A stretch of 64,000 nt of DNA from Sorex araneus (GCF_027595985.1 NC_073306.1:156503719-156567718); one strand, 5' to 3'. Counted from the stretch's first letter, positions 1 through 11,445 are shown. Numbers and translations are program-made. Notes: a model not told the origin generated them from the letters alone.

Positions 1-400
1 CTTACCCCCATGGCAACCTCCTTAGCAATGGACTTTTACTTAGGTAGAAGTCCTGCACGTTGGAGAAAGCCTATAAAGGCCACCTTGAACAAAGGAAGCT
101 GCGCGGTATATGCTACCATGCCCATGTGCTGCTTGCACCCACATGGCCAAGCATATGTGGTGGCCGAGCATATGTGTCACCTGCATCTCCCCTCATGAGA
201 TGTCTACTTTCCTGTCTAATGCTTTGCCCTTGGAGAAGCCCGGGATCTCTCTTGAGCATGTTACTCTCCACTTGCTCTCACTTTCACTTCCTCCTTCCCT
301 TCAAAACCTCCAAATAAAATCTGTTCTACTTCACTGTTTGTCTACTCCTAAAATTCTTTTCTACAAGGCGAGACAAGAACCCAGTAACCCTGGGTACTGG
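1..400 (+). mobile_element. Candidate LTR fragment (endogenous retrovirus-like)
   Basis: The piece has LTR-like spacing: a TATA-type box (tataaag, 72-78), an AATAAA signal at 313-318, then a T/C-rich U5-like stretch ending near 'gacaagaaccc'. No second LTR or internal retroviral region is visible next to it, and the 5' end runs off the window. It could instead be an unrelated AT-rich sequence with chance signals. Confidence 0.4.
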
Positions 401-691
401 GTGGCAGAGGTGGATGGGGAGAAAGTGATCATATTTCTCCTCCTGCTTCATGTAAGTCATACGTGGTGCCCACCAACATCCAGCTCACATAATTCAAGTC
501 AAGAAAAGCTTAGAAGGGAAATGAGAAGGTTCATTCCTTTCTCTGGGGTGAGGTGAGAGGAATTCACACATAAAATTGCAATGGTGGGATGACCTGAAGC
601 AGCATGGGCAGGGGTGGGGGAGGATGTTCTTATTTCTTAAGATGAATTCCTGAGCCAGAATAAAGGAAGCTAATAATAACTCTGAGGTAAG

Positions 692-1010
692 TAAACTGTA
701 GCACTGTCGACCCTTGTTCATAGATTTGCTCCAGTAGGCACCAGTAACAAAAGGTGCCTGCAGGAACAAAAGGCCAGGGAAAAGGCCTGCAGGAACGGGT
801 CGGCTGCATGCAAGGCAAGAGCCCTACAAGTTCTCCATTGTAAGTTTTGTTACTATTTTTGGCATATTGAATAATCCAAGAGTAGCTTGCCAGGCTCTGC
901 CTTGAGGGTGGAATATTCTCTGTAGCTTGCCAGGCTCTCCGAGAGGGGTGAAAGAAAGGAACCCAGGTCAGCCTTGAGCAAGGCAAATGCCCTACCCGCT
1001 GTGCTATTGT
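692..1010 (-). mobile_element. tRNA-derived SINE, type B, internally scrambled
   Basis: Reading the minus strand gives the head (A and B boxes), then the 'ctctcggagagcctggcaag' body and the 'gccaaaaacagtaaca' segment. The copy is rearranged: a tail piece at 692-751 is followed by about 45 bases of foreign sequence, then a second head piece at 797-827, then the body again. This looks like recombination or template switching between two SINE copies. Confidence 0.8.
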
Positions 1011-1256
1011 AGCACTGTAGCACTGTTGCCCCAATGTTCATCGATTTGCTCGAGCAGGCACCAGTAATGTCTTCATTGTGAGACTTGTTGTTACTGCTTT
1101 TGGCATATTGAATACGCCATGGGTAGATTGCCAGGCTCTGCCGTGTAGGTGGAATACTCTTGGTAGCTTGGCGAGCTCTCCGAGAGGGATGGAGGAATCG
1201 AACTTGGGTCGGCCGCATGCAAGGCAAGAGCCCTACCCAATGTGCTATCACTCCAG
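1011..1256 (-). mobile_element. tRNA-derived SINE, type B
   Basis: A nearly complete type B copy follows the previous one in the same orientation. It starts with tail sequence on the plus strand (gtagcactgtagcactgttg) and ends with the head ('gctatcactccag'). About 20 bases of a further head fragment (cgacccgctgtgctat) follow at 1257-1276. Confidence 0.85.
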
Positions 1257-1276
1257 TCGACCCGCTGTGCTATACA

Positions 1277-1869
1277 GATTATTAATGCTTTAAATATAAA
1301 TTGAGAACTATAATTTTTGCCTTACGTGCACAATCTATTAAATAAAACAAACTAAAAATCATAAGGACAAAAGAGTGGTGGATGATCATAGAGCAGGCAA
1401 ATGAGATGAGAAATTAGGAAATACAAAATCCAGTTTACAAAGGAAGTCTAAAAGAGCTCTTGTCAGCAATACAACTGTTGAATTAAAAACTTGGAGAATG
1501 CTAAAATGATAAATTTTCCCACTCTGATGTTCATGTTTTAATGCATACAAATACCCAATTGTGCTCCACACCTTAAACTAAACATGTATGTCATTATCCT
1601 CATCTAAAATGAAATAAGTTCAAATTCATTAATTTTATATAAAATAGCAGATTGTACACTACATACATAATATAACTTCACATAGTACAATCAATAAGAA
1701 TTCCAACCATCCCACGTAGCGAGTGAGTCTATTTTTAGCCTATAAATGTTAAAACGATCCTTATCTGATAGGCAAGCTTGCTTCAATGTTTAAAAGAGAT
1801 AAGATTATGTATATCCCCTTTATATATTTAAGTCTTCAGTATATAAACAAATTACTACTTTTTACTGGT
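1277..1869. other. Unannotated AT-rich sequence
   Basis: I recognise no gene, RNA or repeat here. Open frames are short and interrupted. Confidence 0.5.
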
Positions 1870-2790
1870 TTTTAACTGTGATATGTAATTGAGATGTACT
1901 TCACCTACTACACAGTTTTCACTTTTAACGTGGATTGTATTGAGTGGATTTAATGTTGTTTACTATAAATACAGCTATATAGCAATCACCTCAGCTGATT
2001 GGAACAAATGTTTTGTATCTCTGCCACCACCCCTGTAATGTTGAACCATTTAGCAGTTATCTTCATTTCTCCCCAATTATTCTAGACCTATGCAAAATAA
2101 ACTTGTCCTATTTGGGATTTTTGTATAAATTTTGTTTAACTAACTTCATTATGGTATATGGTATTTTGTAACTGGCTTCATTCACTTAGCATAATATTTT
2201 CAAGCTTCATACAAGTGGTACACCTGTGATTAATTCATTTCCCTTTAATTCCTAATTCTATTCCATTGCATGTATATAGCTCATTTTATCAGTTGTTGAG
2301 CACTTAACTTGTTTCCACTTTTCTTCTCCTATTATGCTTAATGCTACTATGAATATTTAACTGCAGGTTTTGTGTGACCATTTGTCTTCCTATCCCTGGA
2401 GGATATCCCTAGAATGGAATTGCTGGGTCATGTAATAACTCTGTGTTTAACCTTTTGAGAAAAATGCCAGTTTCTTTCCAAAGGGACTGAACTATTTCAC
2501 ACTCCAGCAGCTCATGGGAGTTCTAATTTCTTTATTGCCTTGCCAACATTTGTTTCTATCTGTTTTTTTTCTTTTAATTTAAGCCATCCTAACCAAGAGT
2601 AGTATGTCAATCTGGCTTTTCATTTTCACTTTGCTGATAGCTAGTGATGTGAAGCATATTTTTATGCACACATTTTCTATTGTCTGGAAAAGTTCGATTT
2701 TCTTTGCCTCTATAAATCTATTCATTGGGTATCAAATTCTGTGGGTGTGTTTCTATAGGTTGCCGCGGTATTTAAAAAGTTATTATGTTC
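1870..2790 (-). mobile_element. Old L1 (L1M-type) fragment, antisense
   Basis: The plus strand carries landmarks of an inverted ancient L1 3' region in the right order. These are 'attgagatgtacttcaccta' near 1890, 'cttcattcacttagcataat' near 2180, 'tggaattgctgggtcatgta' near 2415, 'gccatcctaacc' near 2583 and 'tagtgatgtgaagcatattt' near 2642. The copy is heavily mutated with small deletions. A 65-codon open frame at 2604-2801 on the plus strand is a chance frame in this repeat. Confidence 0.8.
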
Positions 2791-3377
2791 CAAATACTTG
2801 ATATTTATAAATCTGGCATGTAGGAAATAATCTTTAAGTTTAATGTTATGACTCTAGTTTTTAGATTGGGAAACCAGAGAAGTTGCCTTGCTGAAAATGT
2901 GGCCACTTTAGATTTAGGTACACTGAAGCCCACATGTTAATCTTAGTAGTGCTAAGGGACCGCCTTATCAGAAAACAAAATTTCATCCTCTGTTTTGCAA
3001 CCCTTCCTTATCATTCAGTTCCAATCAGAAATGTGCCTTTAATAACAGTTTCTATGGCCCCTTCACACAGAGATTAGCATTCAAATTCCTGAGCATGTGT
3101 ATCTATGCCAAGTCTACATCATACCCTAACCCAGCACATCAGACATCTGGAAAAATTCACATTTCTAAGTTTTCTACAAAACAAAACAGAAACCGTCCTC
3201 TTACCAAGTACATTTCTGTATATTCTATTAGCTCAACAAATAAATTGCCATTTATCCCTACAGGTCCCATCACTTTCTCTTCTTTGTACTTTAAGACCTT
3301 TGTATAAGGTCTTAAAACTATTGGCCATGGAGCAGTGTAGCCCACAGTTGTAGGGAGGCTGAAAACCAACAATCTCC
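2791..3377. other. Unannotated sequence
   Basis: No recognisable gene or repeat. Overlapping short open frames on both strands around 3095-3475 are mutually exclusive and show no coding signature. Confidence 0.5.
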
Positions 3378-3475
3378 TGGGACCAAGAGATAGTATAGCA
3401 GTTAGGGTACATCTCTGGCATGCTCCTGACACAGTCTGAGTTTAGGCACCACATGGATTCCCCAAACATAACCAC
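3378..3475 (+). mobile_element. Degenerate tRNA-derived SINE head
   Basis: The text 'gggaccaagagatagtatagcagttagggtacatctctggcatgc' resembles the SINE head with a decayed A box. 'gtctgagtttaggcacca' corresponds to a decayed B box and the start of the body. This is an old copy. Confidence 0.5.
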
Positions 3476-5157
3476 ACAAAGTCCTCTAGACCTTGAGAAC
3501 TTCTGGGAATGGCCTTGAAAGCTCCCTCTATCACTAGAGTGGCCTTGGTACCCATAGCACTGCAGAGCTAAGTCGCATTACACTCATGGGTTCAGACACT
3601 GAACCAATGGCCAGTTAGGTGAGACTCATCAGTGGGTCATTGGATTTTGGACCTCATGAGCACCATATGGGGCAACACCCCAAAAGAGAAAAGATAACCA
3701 CTGGTGTACTTACTGTCTTACTGCCATGGACCAATATTCAGGAAAGCTGCCAGTCCAGAGGAACAAAAAGGTTGAAGAATGTTGAAATAAAACATATCAG
3801 CTTAGGGATCACATCAATTTTCTCACCACTGTAGTCCATAAAAAATAACTGGACTTTAAGAAAAGATATTCAGATATATACTGGAACTTCTGATCTTCAT
3901 ATATTCCATAGGAAGATAGAATCTTTGACTAATAAAGAAAAGAGACCTTGGCAATATATTCCTGAGAATTACACATCAGCACTTCCAAGCTATCTGCCAC
4001 AGGAGTTTTAGAAATAAACAATGTCACCCAATGTGACGATTAAAGTGCACCATGAATATGCAAGACTGTGAATGAAGTGATAATTTTCTGTCCTGATTGT
4101 GTGCACTATTAAGAAGATTGCAATTTAGGATGCATTTTTTATAGTACCAACAAGCATTTTAATCAACCTGTGTAGCATTAAATCCAATTAACATTAGTAA
4201 ACTATGAGGATTCTGTTCTAAATTGCAATGAGTCAATAGATGCAAGATGGCATTGGGGAAAGTAAATGTTAACAGGACCTTATCATTTTCCTGAGCACTC
4301 ACTAGACTATGGATGGGAGCCACATTGTGGCAGAAAGAATAATGAATACATGAAGAACAACTGAACTCCACAAATAGCATTTGTAGTCTAATGTGAAAAT
4401 GAAAATTAGTCTTAAACATTTTTAATAATTATCTTGTAGATGAATTTTAGCTTTCTAGGGTTAAAAATGATAGTTAACTAAACAAATTAATAGATTAACA
4501 AACTCAAAGACTGATAAAACAGTGTCTTTTGAAACTCTCATTATTAACTCCCAATATTTGCATAAATTTGAACAAAGATGGATGGCTTTAAATGACTGTC
4601 ACTAATTAAGAGAGTGAAACAAACAAAAGACTAATAAAACATTATGTACAAAGACAAGCACATTAGCATATTTTATCCCGTATCTCCACTGCAATGGCAT
4701 GAAGACAAATATTCCTGATTACACCTGAAGCAATAATGCAACTAAGGAAATAAATCATTTGGGGAAACTTAAAGGGGCATCTTTTTAAACACATTGATTT
4801 AAATATTAAACTTGTCATTAAAATTTAAACGTAAAATGGAATCAAATTTGTTGTAATGATATATTGTTCAAAAAATTCTCTCTCTTTCCCAGAAAAAGAA
4901 TGAATCAATACGTAAACATTTATTTGAGATGTAGCTGTTGAGGAAAACTGTCAGATCATTATTAGAAAACTTTCAAATGTCCACCATAAGAGATATTTAT
5001 TGCTAGCAGGGAACATCATAACATCTTGCGTCAAGTAAAAAGGCTTTTCACATTGAGTGTTGCTATTTCTTTCTTCATCGCTCCTTCAAGGCATATCAAA
5101 AAGATATTTTATCAATTTTACTCTGAAGTCTTAAATTCACGTTGTAGATTATATTTT
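3476..5157. other. Unannotated AT-rich sequence
   Basis: No gene, RNA or repeat family recognised over about 1.7 kb. Open frames are under 90 codons. Confidence 0.5.
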
Positions 5158-5404
5158 GGGCTGGAGCGATAGCACAGTGGGTAGGGTGTTTGCCTTGTAT
5201 GTGGCTGACCAGGGTTCGATTCCCCCGTCCCTCTCAGAGAGCCTGGCAAGCTACTGAGAATATCCTTCCCACATGGCAGAACATGGCAAGCTACCCATGG
5301 CGTATTCCATGATATGCCAAAAACAGTAACAAGTCTCTCACAATGGAGACGTTACTGGTGCCCACTCGAACAAATCGATGAACAACAGGGCGACAGTGAT
5401 GCAG
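5158..5404 (+). mobile_element. tRNA-derived SINE, type B (near complete)
   Basis: Complete head with A box (gatagcacagtgggtaggg) and B box (ggttcgattcc). It is followed by the type B body and the terminal 'cgacagtgat'. There is no poly(A). The flanks 'attatatttt' and 'aatatatttt' are a plausible target-site duplication. Confidence 0.95.
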
Positions 5405-6460
5405 AATATATTTTACATTATAGAATAAAATTTGACTAAAGAGAAACAAAGGAAGGAAGGGGCACTGCTTGCCAGTGAATGGTATAATAATAGACGTGGC
5501 TCTACCTATTTTACAAAAGGCTGACGAAAAGGGAAGGAAGAAAGTCCTCTATTCAATGAGCTCTTCCAATCTCTGATTCACAGTGTCCAGTATCCTAGAT
5601 TTGAAGTTCATTAAGTCACTGACATATAAAACAGAACTGTCCTCTTATAACCAATGGTATTTTAAATTTTTTTTCCAAATAGCTTTTTAATTAAAATATT
5701 TTCTTAAAAATGTTATCTTAAATTTTCAAACTATCTGGAGCAAACTATGCTGATTTTTACATAGTTTATAAGTTTCTTTCTCTGGTGTGATTATCAGATT
5801 GCCTACTGATGTTATTTAAATTTTCAATTGTTCTGATGTATACAGCACTTTAAATTTACATAACTACTGTTTTCTACAGCCCAGTGATTTAGAATGTAAG
5901 GACCAAGAATCCACAGTATCTGAATGAATAACCTATATTTTCAAATATAGTAATCAAAATATTTGATTAATCCACTTGTTTAGCAAGCACTGGATAGATT
6001 AAAAAATCAATATAATCATATTTAAAAAATACATTTAAACAGTAGTCTTCTTTAGGTTTACTCAGATTCATCTCAGGCTCTCATAATATGCTCTCATAAT
6101 ATGCCAGATTGCTAACCTGCAAATTTGGGATTTTTGTGTCCCATGCTATTTAAGAAGTCTAAGTATAGTATGGTACAACAGACCAATATAGAATGGGTTG
6201 CAAAGAAAATGAACTATGAGAAATTTTTAGAGAGAAATAACTCTATTCTTGAAATTCAATTCTAGTCTCTAAAGCTCAGATCATTCTATCACCCCTTCAT
6301 TTGAACTTGTCACAAAGTACTTCCAACTTATACACAATACATTTCTCATTTTACTCAGTTCCTTTTCTTTTCTCATAAACTGAAAAGTTTTAGCTGATAC
6401 TTCTCTTTTAACTGTGGATTAAATAGGTTTGAATGTTTTGACTTTCTTTTTTAAATCACA
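5405..6460. other. Unannotated AT-rich sequence
   Basis: No recognisable gene or repeat; very AT-rich. Confidence 0.5.
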
Positions 6461-6461
6461 T

Positions 6462-6600
6462 CAATCACACAACACACTTACTGAGCATCGACTATGAGCC
6501 AAGCCCTAGACTTAAAAAAACAAATACAAGTGATGAAAATTCTTATCCTAAGAAAACCCTTAAACATTGGGAAATTTACAACTAAACCATTAAGTAAAAT
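6462..6600. repeat. Possible ancient interspersed repeat
   Basis: The string 'cacttactgagcatcgactatgagccaagccctag' has the look of the widespread mammalian 'tattgagcacctactatgtgcc' repeat. The rest is too diverged to place in a family. Confidence 0.35.
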
Positions 6601-6609
6601 AAAATATGT

Positions 6610-6770
6610 GAGGGTGAAAAGATAGCTCAGGAGAGAGCGCGCATGCCTGGAATGTTACAATAATGAATTTTATCCCTGCATCACATCTCCCACATTCCTG
6701 ATTGGGCCCTAGAGCATCGCACACAGCATACTCTGTGAACGTGGTCACACCGGGGATCTTTGGTCTCTGA
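6610..6770 (+). mobile_element. Old tRNA-derived SINE (type C-like)
   Basis: 'aaaagatagctcaggagagagcgcgcatgcctgga' is a diverged SINE head, and 'attttatccctgcatcacat' matches the end of the B box region. A decayed tail follows ('agagcatcgcacacagc'). Confidence 0.55.
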
Positions 6771-7410
6771 TTATGGATGTCAGAGTTTCCACAGGGAGAA
6801 TCAGATACACATATGTTTTCATCACTGTCATCACCATTTCATCAAAGCACTCCCTTATAAATGACATGGAGAAAAGTGACCTTCAAAAACCCTGTGATGA
6901 ATCTTCACTTGACATTTCCGGTTATTTCACTGTTCTGTTACCTATTTGTTCGAAATTAACATTCTTCTCTACAAACTTTTATCCTGGCTTCGTTTTCTCT
7001 AAGAATATCTCAAAATGGAAACGGTATTTACTTTTGTGTTGTATGGGTGGCCTTTATGTATGCATGTATTTATTTTTTTCTCTTCATATAAAGGACTGAT
7101 AGTATTGATTATAAGTTAAACAAAAGTGAATCTACTAAAAAAAGAATTGGAGATATAGAAAAGTATGTATGTGATTCATAGACTATCTGACTAGGTTAAG
7201 GTAAGCACTATGATTATTACATAAGGGAGGGAGACAGGTATGGGTAAAAGAACTATACAGGTAGAAGACTAGTAGCAGTGAGGGGCATTGACAAAGGAAT
7301 ATTGAGATAAGGGTTTTTTTGAAGATATTAGAAGGGAAATAAGAAATCCTACCCTGGACAATCCAGAACTTGGTCCACTTGCTTTTATAGTTTAGTTTTG
7401 TTTTTCTTTC
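6771..7410. other. Unannotated sequence
   Basis: A 108-codon open frame at 6773-7099 (+) begins inside the SINE tail and has no recognisable domain. I treat it as chance. Nothing else is recognised. Confidence 0.5.
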
Positions 7411-7566
7411 ATTGGTCACATCCAGGTCTGCTCAGGGCTTCTTCCTGCCACTAAGGTCAATAATCATTCCTGGCAGTGCTCAGGGGATCATTTGGGATGT
7501 AAGGAATACAGCTGTCAGCTGCATGTAAGGAAAGTGCCTTTTTCACTGTACTAGTTTGCCAATCCC
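7411..7566 (-). mobile_element. tRNA-derived SINE, type A, diverged
   Basis: On the plus strand the copy reads tail to head: 'ggtcacatcc', 'cattcctggcagtgctcagg', 'ggatcatttgggatg', then a decayed head ending in 'ccaatcccc'. The B box region is mutated. Confidence 0.75.
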
Positions 7567-7959
7567 CTGTCCATTTGCTTCTGACTCAGTGAAATTAATT
7601 CAAACTTCCAATGTAAAGATTAAGAACTATCAAGAAGCATTGGTGTTTTTAAGTCATTCACTTTGGAATAATTTGCTACCAATATAATAGGAAACTTTTG
7701 TGCAATTTCACATCTTTACCAGTTGGGAAAATGGTGTGAAATATCTATATAGTATAAGAATGGTGTGTGGGGCGGGTGGGGAGGTGTTAGTGATGGGAAG
7801 AGGGCTCCTTCAGAGAATATTTAGCCAAGGCATATAAGGAAAAATTATTTCTAAGGAATGGAAGAGAGAAAACAAGCAAACCACTTTCAGCTCTCTTAAA
7901 ACTTAAATCTTAGATAAAATAATTTACACTTGATATTCTGTTAAGAAAGATACTGTGGG
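7567..7959. other. Unannotated sequence
   Basis: No recognisable gene or repeat. A G-rich patch (gtgtggggcgggtggggagg) lies near 7765. Confidence 0.5.
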
Positions 7960-8170
7960 AAGATAGCCCGAGAACTGGTCTACAGAACTGACCTTACCAA
8001 GGGTGGGAAGTTGGAGAAAGAGCAGGAGTGGTTGGGAGGAGATACAAGACAGTTCTGGAAGGAAGTGAGTTCTAGCAGAGGGCATGATAATGGAACGTCA
8101 TATGTATGAAGTCCTAACATTATCAGTATTGTAAATCATGGTGTTTTGAATAGAAAGGAATAGAAAAGAT
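7960..8170 (+). mobile_element. Possible L1-type 3'UTR fragment
   Basis: A G-rich purine stretch is followed by 'tgtatgaagtcctaac' and 'gtaaatcatggtgtttt'. The same ordering is seen, inverted, at 29056-29215. The family assignment is tentative. Confidence 0.35.
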
Positions 8171-8174
8171 GACT

Positions 8175-8245
8175 AGGAGTGATCCCTGTGTGTCTGTCAG
8201 GAAAAAGTCCTGAATACCACTGGGTGTTGCCCAAAATCAAAAGAT
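8175..8245 (+). mobile_element. SINE tail fragment (type C)
   Basis: 'agtgatccctgtgtgtctgt' and 'gaataccactgggtgttgcc' match the body and tail of type C SINEs, for example 'gagtaccactgggtgtgact' near 28720. The head is missing. Confidence 0.45.
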
Positions 8246-8389
8246 TAAGGAAAAAAATCATGTTAAAGGGCTAAGAAAAAAATGTCTAAGGAAACATCAA
8301 CCTGACAAAAGCTCCTGTAATACTTCTTTCAAACAACTCTGTGGCATTTTAATGACTTAGAATTATATTGTAGACTCTTGAGATGAAAT

Positions 8390-8401
8390 AAATGTTAAGA
8401 T
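8390..8401 (+). repeat. Target-site duplication, 5' copy
   Basis: 'aaatgttaagat' matches 'aaatgctaagat' at 9270-9281 at 11 of 12 positions. The pair bounds the composite element between them. Confidence 0.75.
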
Positions 8402-8444
8402 CCATATTTGGGGGCGGGAGAGACACACTCAACAGGGCAAAGAG

Positions 8445-8575
8445 GATGAACCGGGAGCCGCGGCACGAGAAACAGACCCTCCGCGCCTATTGACTGTGAT
8501 CCTGAGGTCTCCTAACCCATTTTGGCAACAGAGCGGATTCTTGCAGCCATGCATTTTGACTGTGAACTGAGCTAC
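8445..8575 (+). repeat. 130-bp direct repeat, copy 1
   Basis: Begins 'gatgaaccgggagccg' and ends 'gaactgagcta'. It is about 93% identical by eye to 8772-8902. It could be a promoter monomer, as in L1 5'UTRs built of tandem units. Confidence 0.85.
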
Positions 8576-8771
8576 AACCTCGTGCAGCCCGGGGAGGGAT
8601 TTTTTTCCCTCTCCACCCCATTTTTCTGAGCGAAAATGGCGGCAGCGGTAGCAGCCACGTGGTAAGAGCCACCCTCTAAGACCCCTCCACCAGGAGGTAG
8701 GACTTTCTTTAGTGACATAGCCTGTAGGTGGTCCTGGTAGGGGGGGCGTTCCGGTGCGCCTTCCGCCCAGA

Positions 8772-8902
8772 GATGAACCGGGAGCCGCTGCACGAGAAAC
8801 ATACCCTCCGCACCTATAGACTGTGATTCTGAGGTCTCCTAACCCATTTTGGCACCAGAGCGGATTCTTGCAGCCATCCATTTTGACTGTGAACTGAGCT
8901 AA
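8772..8902 (+). repeat. 130-bp direct repeat, copy 2
   Basis: Second copy of the unit at 8445, offset by 327 bases. A 196-base spacer lies between them and contains the AAAATGGCGG motif. Confidence 0.85.
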
Positions 8903-9269
8903 AATATTAGAAACCCAAAACCCAAAACTCAAAGTCTTCACTCTTAGCAATGAAGAGAAATTATTAGATGATGCCTATTCAGCAGGCCTGATTGTTGGGG
9001 AAAATTTCCAATCAATAATAGTGAGTTCTGTATGGAAATATGGAATGTACTCAATATATATAGAGAATAATGGGAATATCATTAGCTACTTAGATGAGGG
9101 GTGGGGTGGGAGGGGGTGTATTGGCGTTCTTGGTGGTGGAACGGGTGCACTGGTGAAGGGATGGTGGTTTAATCAGTATTTGACTGTGACTTAAACCTGA
9201 AAGCTTTGTATTTTTTTTCTTTTTTTTCACGGTGGTTCAATAAAATATTTCTTTTAAAAAAATAAAATA

Positions 9270-9281
9270 AAATGCTAAGAT
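9270..9281 (+). repeat. Target-site duplication, 3' copy
   Basis: 'aaatgctaagat' directly follows the A-rich tail of the composite element and matches 8390-8401. Confidence 0.75.
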
Positions 9282-9339
9282 TGAATCAGTAAAAAAAAAA
9301 ACAGGGCACAGAGACCACTTTTTGCTGATTCTTTAGAGA

Positions 9340-9422
9340 ACCATAATGGTGCTGGGGATTGAACCCAGGTTGGCTGCATGCAAGGCAAGCATACCATCTG
9401 CTGAATGATGACTCTAGCCTCT
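9340..9422 (-). mobile_element. SINE head fragment
   Basis: 'gctggggattgaacccaggttggctgcatgcaaggcaagc' is the inverted B box to A box region. The body is truncated to about 20 bases. Confidence 0.75.
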
Positions 9423-9499
9423 GAGATTCATATTTTTGCCCAATATGCCACACATATGTTCATGAAAAAATTTGAATGTCTGTGAGATACACAGTTCCA

Positions 9500-9660
9500 A
9501 AGTTATGCATAATTTGGCTTCAGTCATACAATGTTCCAACACTCCACCTGTTTCTTCACCAGTGTACATTTCCCACCATCAATGTTCCCAGTTTCCCTCT
9601 GACCACCAACCTTCCCCACCCCACCTCAGTCAGTTTGCCTCTGGGTCAAGCACTTTTCTT
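9500..9660 (-). mobile_element. L1-type 3'UTR fragment, antisense
   Basis: 'cagtcatacaatgttccaac', 'caccagtgtacatttcccac' and a C-rich tract follow the inverted L1 3'UTR plan also seen at 19965-20165. A T-rich simple sequence follows to about 9700. Confidence 0.75.
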
Positions 9661-10375
9661 CTTTTTTTCTTTCTCACTTTTCTCTTTTCTTTTGGGTATT
9701 ATGGTTTGCATTACAAGTAATGAAATTTTATCATGTTTATCCCTTTACCTAATTTTAGCACTCAATTCTTGTTCAGAGTGATCATTCTTAGCTCTCACTG
9801 TCATAGTGGATCTCAGTAACATCCAATAGCAACATTAACAATTCTTCAAAGAGATATTGAAGACATTTAATGAGTTAATAAATAATTTCAATACTTTTAA
9901 GATATAATGTTTACTCTTATTATCAGTTAATCTAGAATTAGTTTAATGCATTTGATGATCTTTTACAAGGCTAAATATTATAGATTGATGATCAGCTTAG
10001 CTCTGAAAGAATGGGGCTGTATATCAAAATAGAGGTAGGTGTTCCCATTTTTGATCACTCTCTGCCCTTGGGCATGTCATTCTTCCATAAATGGGGTCTG
10101 CTCAGCACCTATAAATTGAAAAGAGTTGATGGACTACATGATTAGAAGTCATAAAAATGACACATTATTCCAAGATGACTGGGTACAGAAAGCCCCAAGT
10201 CAGCTCTTATTTAAGCTATTTGCCAAAAATTGGAAGCAAACACAATCACATCCACTGCAGAGTGACTCCCTATAGGGATGATTTGGGGAGTTAGCTGAAG
10301 GAGGCTGAGAGGCCAAACCTCACAAATTTATTACAGGCAGCTGAATTTGAGCCAAGGCCTTGGCTGGTCCACTCC
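9661..10375. other. Unannotated sequence
   Basis: T-rich at the left edge. Otherwise no recognisable gene or repeat. Confidence 0.5.
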
Positions 10376-10524
10376 TCTCCTTCCTTCCTTCCTTCCTTCC
10401 TTCCTTCCTTCCTTCCTTCCTTCCTTCCTTCCTTCCTTCCTTCCTTCCTTCCTTCCTTCCTTCCTTCCTTCCTTCCTTCCTTCCTTCTTTCCTTCCTTCC
10501 TTTCTCTCTTTCTTTCTTTCCTTC
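10376..10524. repeat. (TTCC)n microsatellite
   Basis: About 150 bases of nearly uninterrupted TTCC/CTTC units, ending in TTTC units. The long open frames on both strands here (repeats of Gly-Arg-Lys-Glu or Leu-Pro-Ser-Phe) are artefacts of the 4-bp repeat. Confidence 0.98.
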
Positions 10525-11445
10525 AAGGTTAAATTTGGCCATGGCTATTGAGGTTGATTCTTCTACTATTTAAACCAAAATAATGAAGACCATGTTTAAA
10601 CTTGAATATTCAATGCCAAGAAAATAAATAAAATGACTTATGAAGGAGGGGAATTGAATCTTCATCATTTGAACTTTCAGAAACTCTAGTAATTGGATTT
10701 GTTATTTTAAAATCTAACTTAATTCCTTTAATCTAAACATTTCAAAGAGCTTTCAAAAGCTCACACAAATTATATTAATCCCATGACACAAAGATGATCT
10801 ATGGCATTTTAATGGTAGGCTACGTTTAAACAAAATTACAAGAGTTTAATGATTCCTTTGAGATTTCATTTTTTACTCTCTAATAAATTAATCTGGAGAG
10901 AAAAGTCAACTTGATGTCAATGCTGAGCAGTATTTTTAATGCATACACAGACATACACACATTTGCACAGACAGTTACATTGATTTTGAGTAGCTAAAAA
11001 ACAGAGAAAAATCTAACAGGCGAACATTCAGAATGAATAAAATATGACCCATTTATAGTAAGGTTTCATTCCAGCACCAGCGCTATTTATTTTCCTTCCT
11101 TTTGTTGCTGTTGTCATTGTGATAAGTGTTGCATGTGTGTCCTTGCAGTGCTTGGCAGCAGGTACGATCAGCACATTTATTCTACGTACAGAAAAATATG
11201 CCCTGGGATACCTATTGTATAGGTTATTTTCTCATAAACTCCCTCTTACAATGAGTCATAGTGCTGAGAAGAGCGAGAAAAGAAAGAACCTTGGAAATTG
11301 CTGGTTACTTTGTTCCTCCATTTACACGTGTGGAATTTGACCAACAGTTCAAGGTGGGAGACCAGCCAGAATTAACACCAGGACTCTGCTCTCATCTCTT
11401 CTCTCAAAAACTTCTCAAAACTGCATTAAGAAGTTTGGGAACCTT
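10525..11445. other. Unannotated AT-rich sequence
   Basis: No recognisable gene or repeat. Confidence 0.5.

Larger units (their letters stand above)
8402..9269 (+). mobile_element. Composite ORF-less retroposon: CpG-rich 5' part joined to L1-type 3'UTR
   Basis: The insertion is complete: 12-bp target-site duplications flank it, and it ends in an AATAAA-like signal (caataaaatat near 9239) and a short A-rich tail. The first 500 bases are rich in CpG, unlike the surroundings, and contain a 130-bp direct repeat (8445-8575 and 8772-8902). They also carry AAAATGGCGG (8633-8642), which resembles the YY1 site of L1 promoters. From about 9090 the sequence follows the same 3'UTR plan as 36600-36750, 9500-9660 and 19965-20165: a G-rich tract, 'gtgcactggtgaagggatgg', 'ttgactgtgactta' and 'tcacggtggttcaata'. 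No ORF1 or ORF2 sequence is visible. I infer an internally deleted L1 or a non-autonomous element using an L1 3' end. The family is not one I can name. Confidence 0.7.

Noticed and set aside
8429..8950. 173-codon minus-strand open frame
   Set aside because: It spans the CpG-rich direct repeats of the composite element. Repetition of the peptide reflects the DNA repeat, and no domain is recognisable.
10291..10551. Open frames rich in Gly-Arg-Lys-Glu or Leu-Pro-Ser-Phe
   Set aside because: Artefact of the (TTCC)n repeat.
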